Part shown: positions 4,884 through 6,763 of the stretch, piece by piece
How positions within the stretch are numbered: position 1 is the first letter of the stretch
Layout of the letters: the number at the start of each line of letters is the position of its first letter
Source: Desulfurococcales archaeon
GTDB taxonomy: Archaea; Thermoproteota; Thermoprotei_A; Sulfolobales; Desulfurococcaceae
Length of the DNA: 6,763 nucleotides
NCBI GenBank assembly: GCA_027064845.1
Contig: JAMOPC010000466.1
Span: 1 to 6,763, forward strand
Direction of reading: 5' to 3'
Notes under the pieces: model-generated
The model's input: the letters and a program-made list of their open reading frames with translations, nothing else
What the model was told of the DNA's origin: nothing
Databases searched by the model: none
Made by a program: the position numbers and the translations under genes

Positions 4884-5065
4884 GCGGGTCGTATTCATGA
4901 TTCTCACATGTATGCAGGGCGATGGGAGCTTTGCTCTAAGCCCTGCAGGGTTGAGCATAGATGGGAGCCCTGTGCCGTTGGGCTCGACAGCCGCCTATGA
5001 CCCTATGGGATGAGCCGTCTAGGTGAGCCCTCTGGGCGAGGCGGAACCGATGAAAAACCGCACCA
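4884..5065 (+). ncRNA. GC-rich multi-hairpin noncoding RNA, unknown family (candidate)
   Basis: A sharply bounded GC-rich island lies in A/T-rich spacer with no reading frame of note. Hairpin 1: TGCAGGGC (4913-4920) with GCCCTGCA (4940-4947), topped by GAGC/GCTC around TTT. Hairpin 2: GGGT (4948-4951) with ACCC (5000-5003) and CATAG (4956-4960) with CTATG (4995-4999), topped by GAGCCC (4965-4970) with GGGCTC (4980-4985). Hairpin 3: CCGTC (5015-5019) with GGCGG (5040-5044) and GCCC (5027-5030) with GGGC (5034-5037), separated by GGTGA opposite GA, which resembles a kink-turn. A U-G pair in hairpin 3 and the purine-rich loops favour the plus strand. I see no RNase P or SRP RNA signature motifs. 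A three-unit H/ACA-like guide is possible, but clear ACA boxes are missing. It might instead be a long leader element of the ATPase gene, though a TATA-like block separates them. The ends are approximate. Confidence 0.6.
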
Positions 5066-5069
5066 CGAT

Positions 5070-5083
5070 AAAATAAAAATATA
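5070..5083 (+). promoter_or_regulatory. Probable TATA region of the Cdc48 gene
   Basis: AAAATAAAAATATA lies directly after the GC-rich RNA. A start about 25 bases downstream (near 5104) would give a leader of roughly 50 nt before the TTG at 5156. A second A/T-rich element, GATATTATAG (5124-5133), is too close to the start to serve as the TATA box of a leadered transcript. Confidence 0.4.
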
Positions 5084-5142
5084 CAGAGTGATACGGTTAG
5101 AGGAAACGGTTTATGCGAGATAGGATATTATAGAGTGTGTTA

Positions 5143-5149
5143 GGTGGGT
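5143..5149 (+). promoter_or_regulatory. Ribosome-binding site fixing the TTG start of the Cdc48 gene
   Basis: GGTGGGT lies six bases before TTG 5156. The only in-frame alternative is GTG 5144, which is inside this site and directly follows an in-frame TAG (5141-5143). Confidence 0.6.
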
Positions 5150-5155
5150 ATCGAT

Positions 5156-6763
5156 TTGAGCATTCCAGCGCCTACGAGAAGAAGTGAAAAAATCAAAGTT
5201 ACGCTCAGAGTTCTCGAGAGTGAGCCTAGAGACGTTGGTAAAGGAATTGCTAGGATCGATCCTGCGATCATGGAGAAACTTGGAATAGTCAATGGAGACA
5301 TCATCATGATTGAAGGGAGAAGGAAAACTGTCGCAAGAGCAGTTGAGGGTAGCGAGAAAGACAGAGGATTGGGCGTTATTAGGCTTGACAAGTTCATCCG
5401 TCAAAACGCAGGAGTAAAGATCGGTGATAAAGTCATTGTCGAGAAACTAAGTGATGAAGAAGTCAGAAACGCTACACTTGTAAAGCTTGCTCCAACAAAA
5501 TACTATGCACCAATAGATCCTGGAACAGCGAGTTATGTCAAGAACAGATTATTAAATAGACCTGTCATGGAAGAAGATATTGTTACAGTCCAAATACTTG
5601 GTCAAGCGATTCCCTTCAAAGTAGTATTTACTAAGCCTAAAGGCCCCGTTATTATTAAGAAATCAACTAATGTCATCATACTAGAGCGCCCAATGGATCT
5701 ATACAAAGTACCAAGGGTAACTTATGAAGACATTGGAGGCATGAAACACATTATCCAGAAGGTCAGAGAACTCGTAGAACTTCCACTAAGGCATCCAGAG
5801 CTGTTCAAGAGGCTTGGAATAGATCCTCCTAAAGGAATACTTTTATACGGACCACCAGGCACTGGTAAAACATTGTTAGCAAAAGCAGTTGCTAATGAAG
5901 CTGAAGCCTACTTCATAGCTATTAATGGTCCAGAAATAATGAGTAAATTCTATGGCGAGTCTGAGCAAAGACTTAGAGAAATATTTGAACAAGCCAAGAA
6001 AAACGCGCCCGCTATCATATTCATTGATGAAATAGACGCTATAGCACCGAAGAGAGACGAGGTCATGGGAGAGGTTGAGAGAAGAGTTGTTGCACAACTA
6101 CTGGCATTGATGGACGGTTTGGAAAGCAGAGGAGACGTGATCGTTATTGCTGCCACAAATAGACCCAATGCACTAGACCCAGCTCTCAGAAGACCAGGTA
6201 GATTTGATAGAGAAATAGAAATACCACTTCCAGATAAGCAGGGTCGGCTTGAAATACTCCAAATACATACACGTGGAATGCCATTAGCAGACGATGTCGA
6301 TCTAGGCAAATTGGCTGAGATAACACATGGATACACAGGTGCAGACATAGCAGCACTAGTGCGTGAAGCTGCTCTAAATGCTTTGAGAAGATACTTGCCA
6401 GAAATAGATCTCGAAAGCGATACCATACCTGTTGAAGTACTTGAGAAAATGGAGGTTAGAATGGAGGACTTCATAGCAGCATATAAGGAAATAGTACCTA
6501 GCGGTTTGAGAGAAATTTACGTAGAAGTACCAGAGGTTTCATGGAATGATATCGGTGGTCTTGAAGAAGTAAAACAAGAACTAAGGAGAACTGTTGAATG
6601 GCCTATGAAATACCCAGAAGTATTCAAGAGACTAGGCATTAAGCCTCCTAGAGGCATCTTACTCTTCGGTCCTCCTGGTACTGGTAAGACTTTGTTGGCT
6701 AAAGCGGTTGCTACTGAGAGTGGTGCTAACTTCATAGCAGTACGAGGACCAGAAATACTAAGC
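5156..6763 (+). CDS. Cdc48/VAT-type AAA+ ATPase (partial, 3' end outside window)
   Basis: The first 536 codons of an archaeal p97/Cdc48 homologue (VAT), a hexameric unfoldase that extracts and unfolds proteins, probably for the proteasome. The family is about 730-750 residues, so roughly the last 200 are missing. The N domain comes first: a double-psi barrel (about residues 10-95) and the Cdc48 domain 2 (about 105-185). D1 begins at V188-TYEDIGG. It has Walker A GPPGTGKT (232-239), Walker B IIFIDE (287-292, catalytic Glu292), sensor-1 ATN (333-335, Asn335) and the RRPGRFDRE segment with both arginine fingers (Arg349, Arg352). D2 begins at V461-SWNDIGG, has Walker A GPPGTGKT (505-512), and the window ends at RGPEILS. 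All visible catalytic residues are intact. The start is TTG 5156, supported by GGTGGGT (5143-5149). The GC-rich RNA candidate lies directly upstream. Confidence 0.95.
   Translation, partial: MSIPAPTRRSEKIKVTLRVLESEPRDVGKGIARIDPAIMEKLGIVNGDIIMIEGRRKTVARAVEGSEKDRGLGVIRLDKFIRQNAGVKIGDKVIVEKLSDEEVRNATLVKLAPTKYYAPIDPGTASYVKNRLLNRPVMEEDIVTVQILGQAIPFKVVFTKPKGPVIIKKSTNVIILERPMDLYKVPRVTYEDIGGMKHIIQKVRELVELPLRHPELFKRLGIDPPKGILLYGPPGTGKTLLAKAVANEAEAYFIAINGPEIMSKFYGESEQRLREIFEQAKKNAPAIIFIDEIDAIAPKRDEVMGEVERRVVAQLLALMDGLESRGDVIVIAATNRPNALDPALRRPGRFDREIEIPLPDKQGRLEILQIHTRGMPLADDVDLGKLAEITHGYTGADIAALVREAALNALRRYLPEIDLESDTIPVEVLEKMEVRMEDFIAAYKEIVPSGLREIYVEVPEVSWNDIGGLEEVKQELRRTVEWPMKYPEVFKRLGIKPPRGILLFGPPGTGKTLLAKAVATESGANFIAVRGPEILS

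Noticed and set aside
4941..4950. CCCTGCAGGG palindrome as a protein-binding operator
   Set aside because: It is formed by the junction of hairpins 1 and 2 of the RNA candidate, which explains both halves.
4884..5065. RNase P RNA or SRP (7S) RNA for the GC-rich island
   Set aside because: The island is too short for either standard archaeal form, and the expected conserved motifs (GGAAGUCC-type for RNase P; GGAAG/AGCAG of SRP helix 8) are not visible on either strand.
5111..6735. Several minus-strand open frames opposite the Cdc48 gene
   Set aside because: The plus strand encodes a continuous, highly conserved AAA+ ATPase; the minus frames are serine-rich shadows.

Overview
The window looks like a piece of a hyperthermophilic crenarchaeal chromosome, probably from the Desulfurococcales and possibly close to Staphylothermus. 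This is inferred from gene content and style, not from a database match. The signs are archaeal informational genes (aEF1-beta, Pth2, TruD, a Cdc48-type double AAA+ ATPase, a NusA-like protein), an intron-containing tRNA with a bulge-helix-bulge splice site, an A/T-rich background with TATA-box promoters, frequent TTG starts after GGTG-type ribosome-binding sites, and small GC-rich islands of the kind that mark structured RNA genes in A/T-rich hyperthermophiles.

Layout: (1) 1-284, minus: 5' part of a tungstate/molybdate ABC-transporter binding protein (WtpA type), cut by the window edge. (2) 426-533, plus: tRNA-Val(UAC) with a 33-nt intron. (3) 733-1755, plus: four CBS domains joined to an Lrp/AsnC-type ligand-binding (RAM) domain. 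(4) 1756-2101: an RNA-rich spacer with a GC-rich hairpin element (about 1785-1850) and a candidate C/D box sRNA (core 1920-1976) that has its own TATA box and could guide methylation of 23S rRNA. (5) 2102-2599, plus: NusA-like transcription factor, convergent with and overlapping truD by 20 nt. (6) 4048-2580, minus: pth2-truD operon with a 4-nt start/stop overlap. (7) 4146-4645, plus: operon of a small four-CxxC zinc-ribbon protein and aEF1-beta, divergent from pth2. (8) 4646-5155: spacer with a roughly 150-180 nt GC-rich multi-hairpin RNA candidate (about 4884-5065) that I cannot assign to a known family. (9) 5156-6763, plus: Cdc48/VAT ATPase, cut in its second AAA+ domain.

Most of the window serves RNA and translation: tRNA, rRNA methylation guide, tRNA pseudouridine synthase, peptidyl-tRNA hydrolase, elongation-factor exchange subunit and NusA-like factor, next to protein quality control (Cdc48). 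The best candidates for something undescribed are the two GC-rich RNA elements, and a feature of the C/D sRNA: it carries an 11-nt copy of its own presumed 23S rRNA target and can fold in two mutually exclusive ways.
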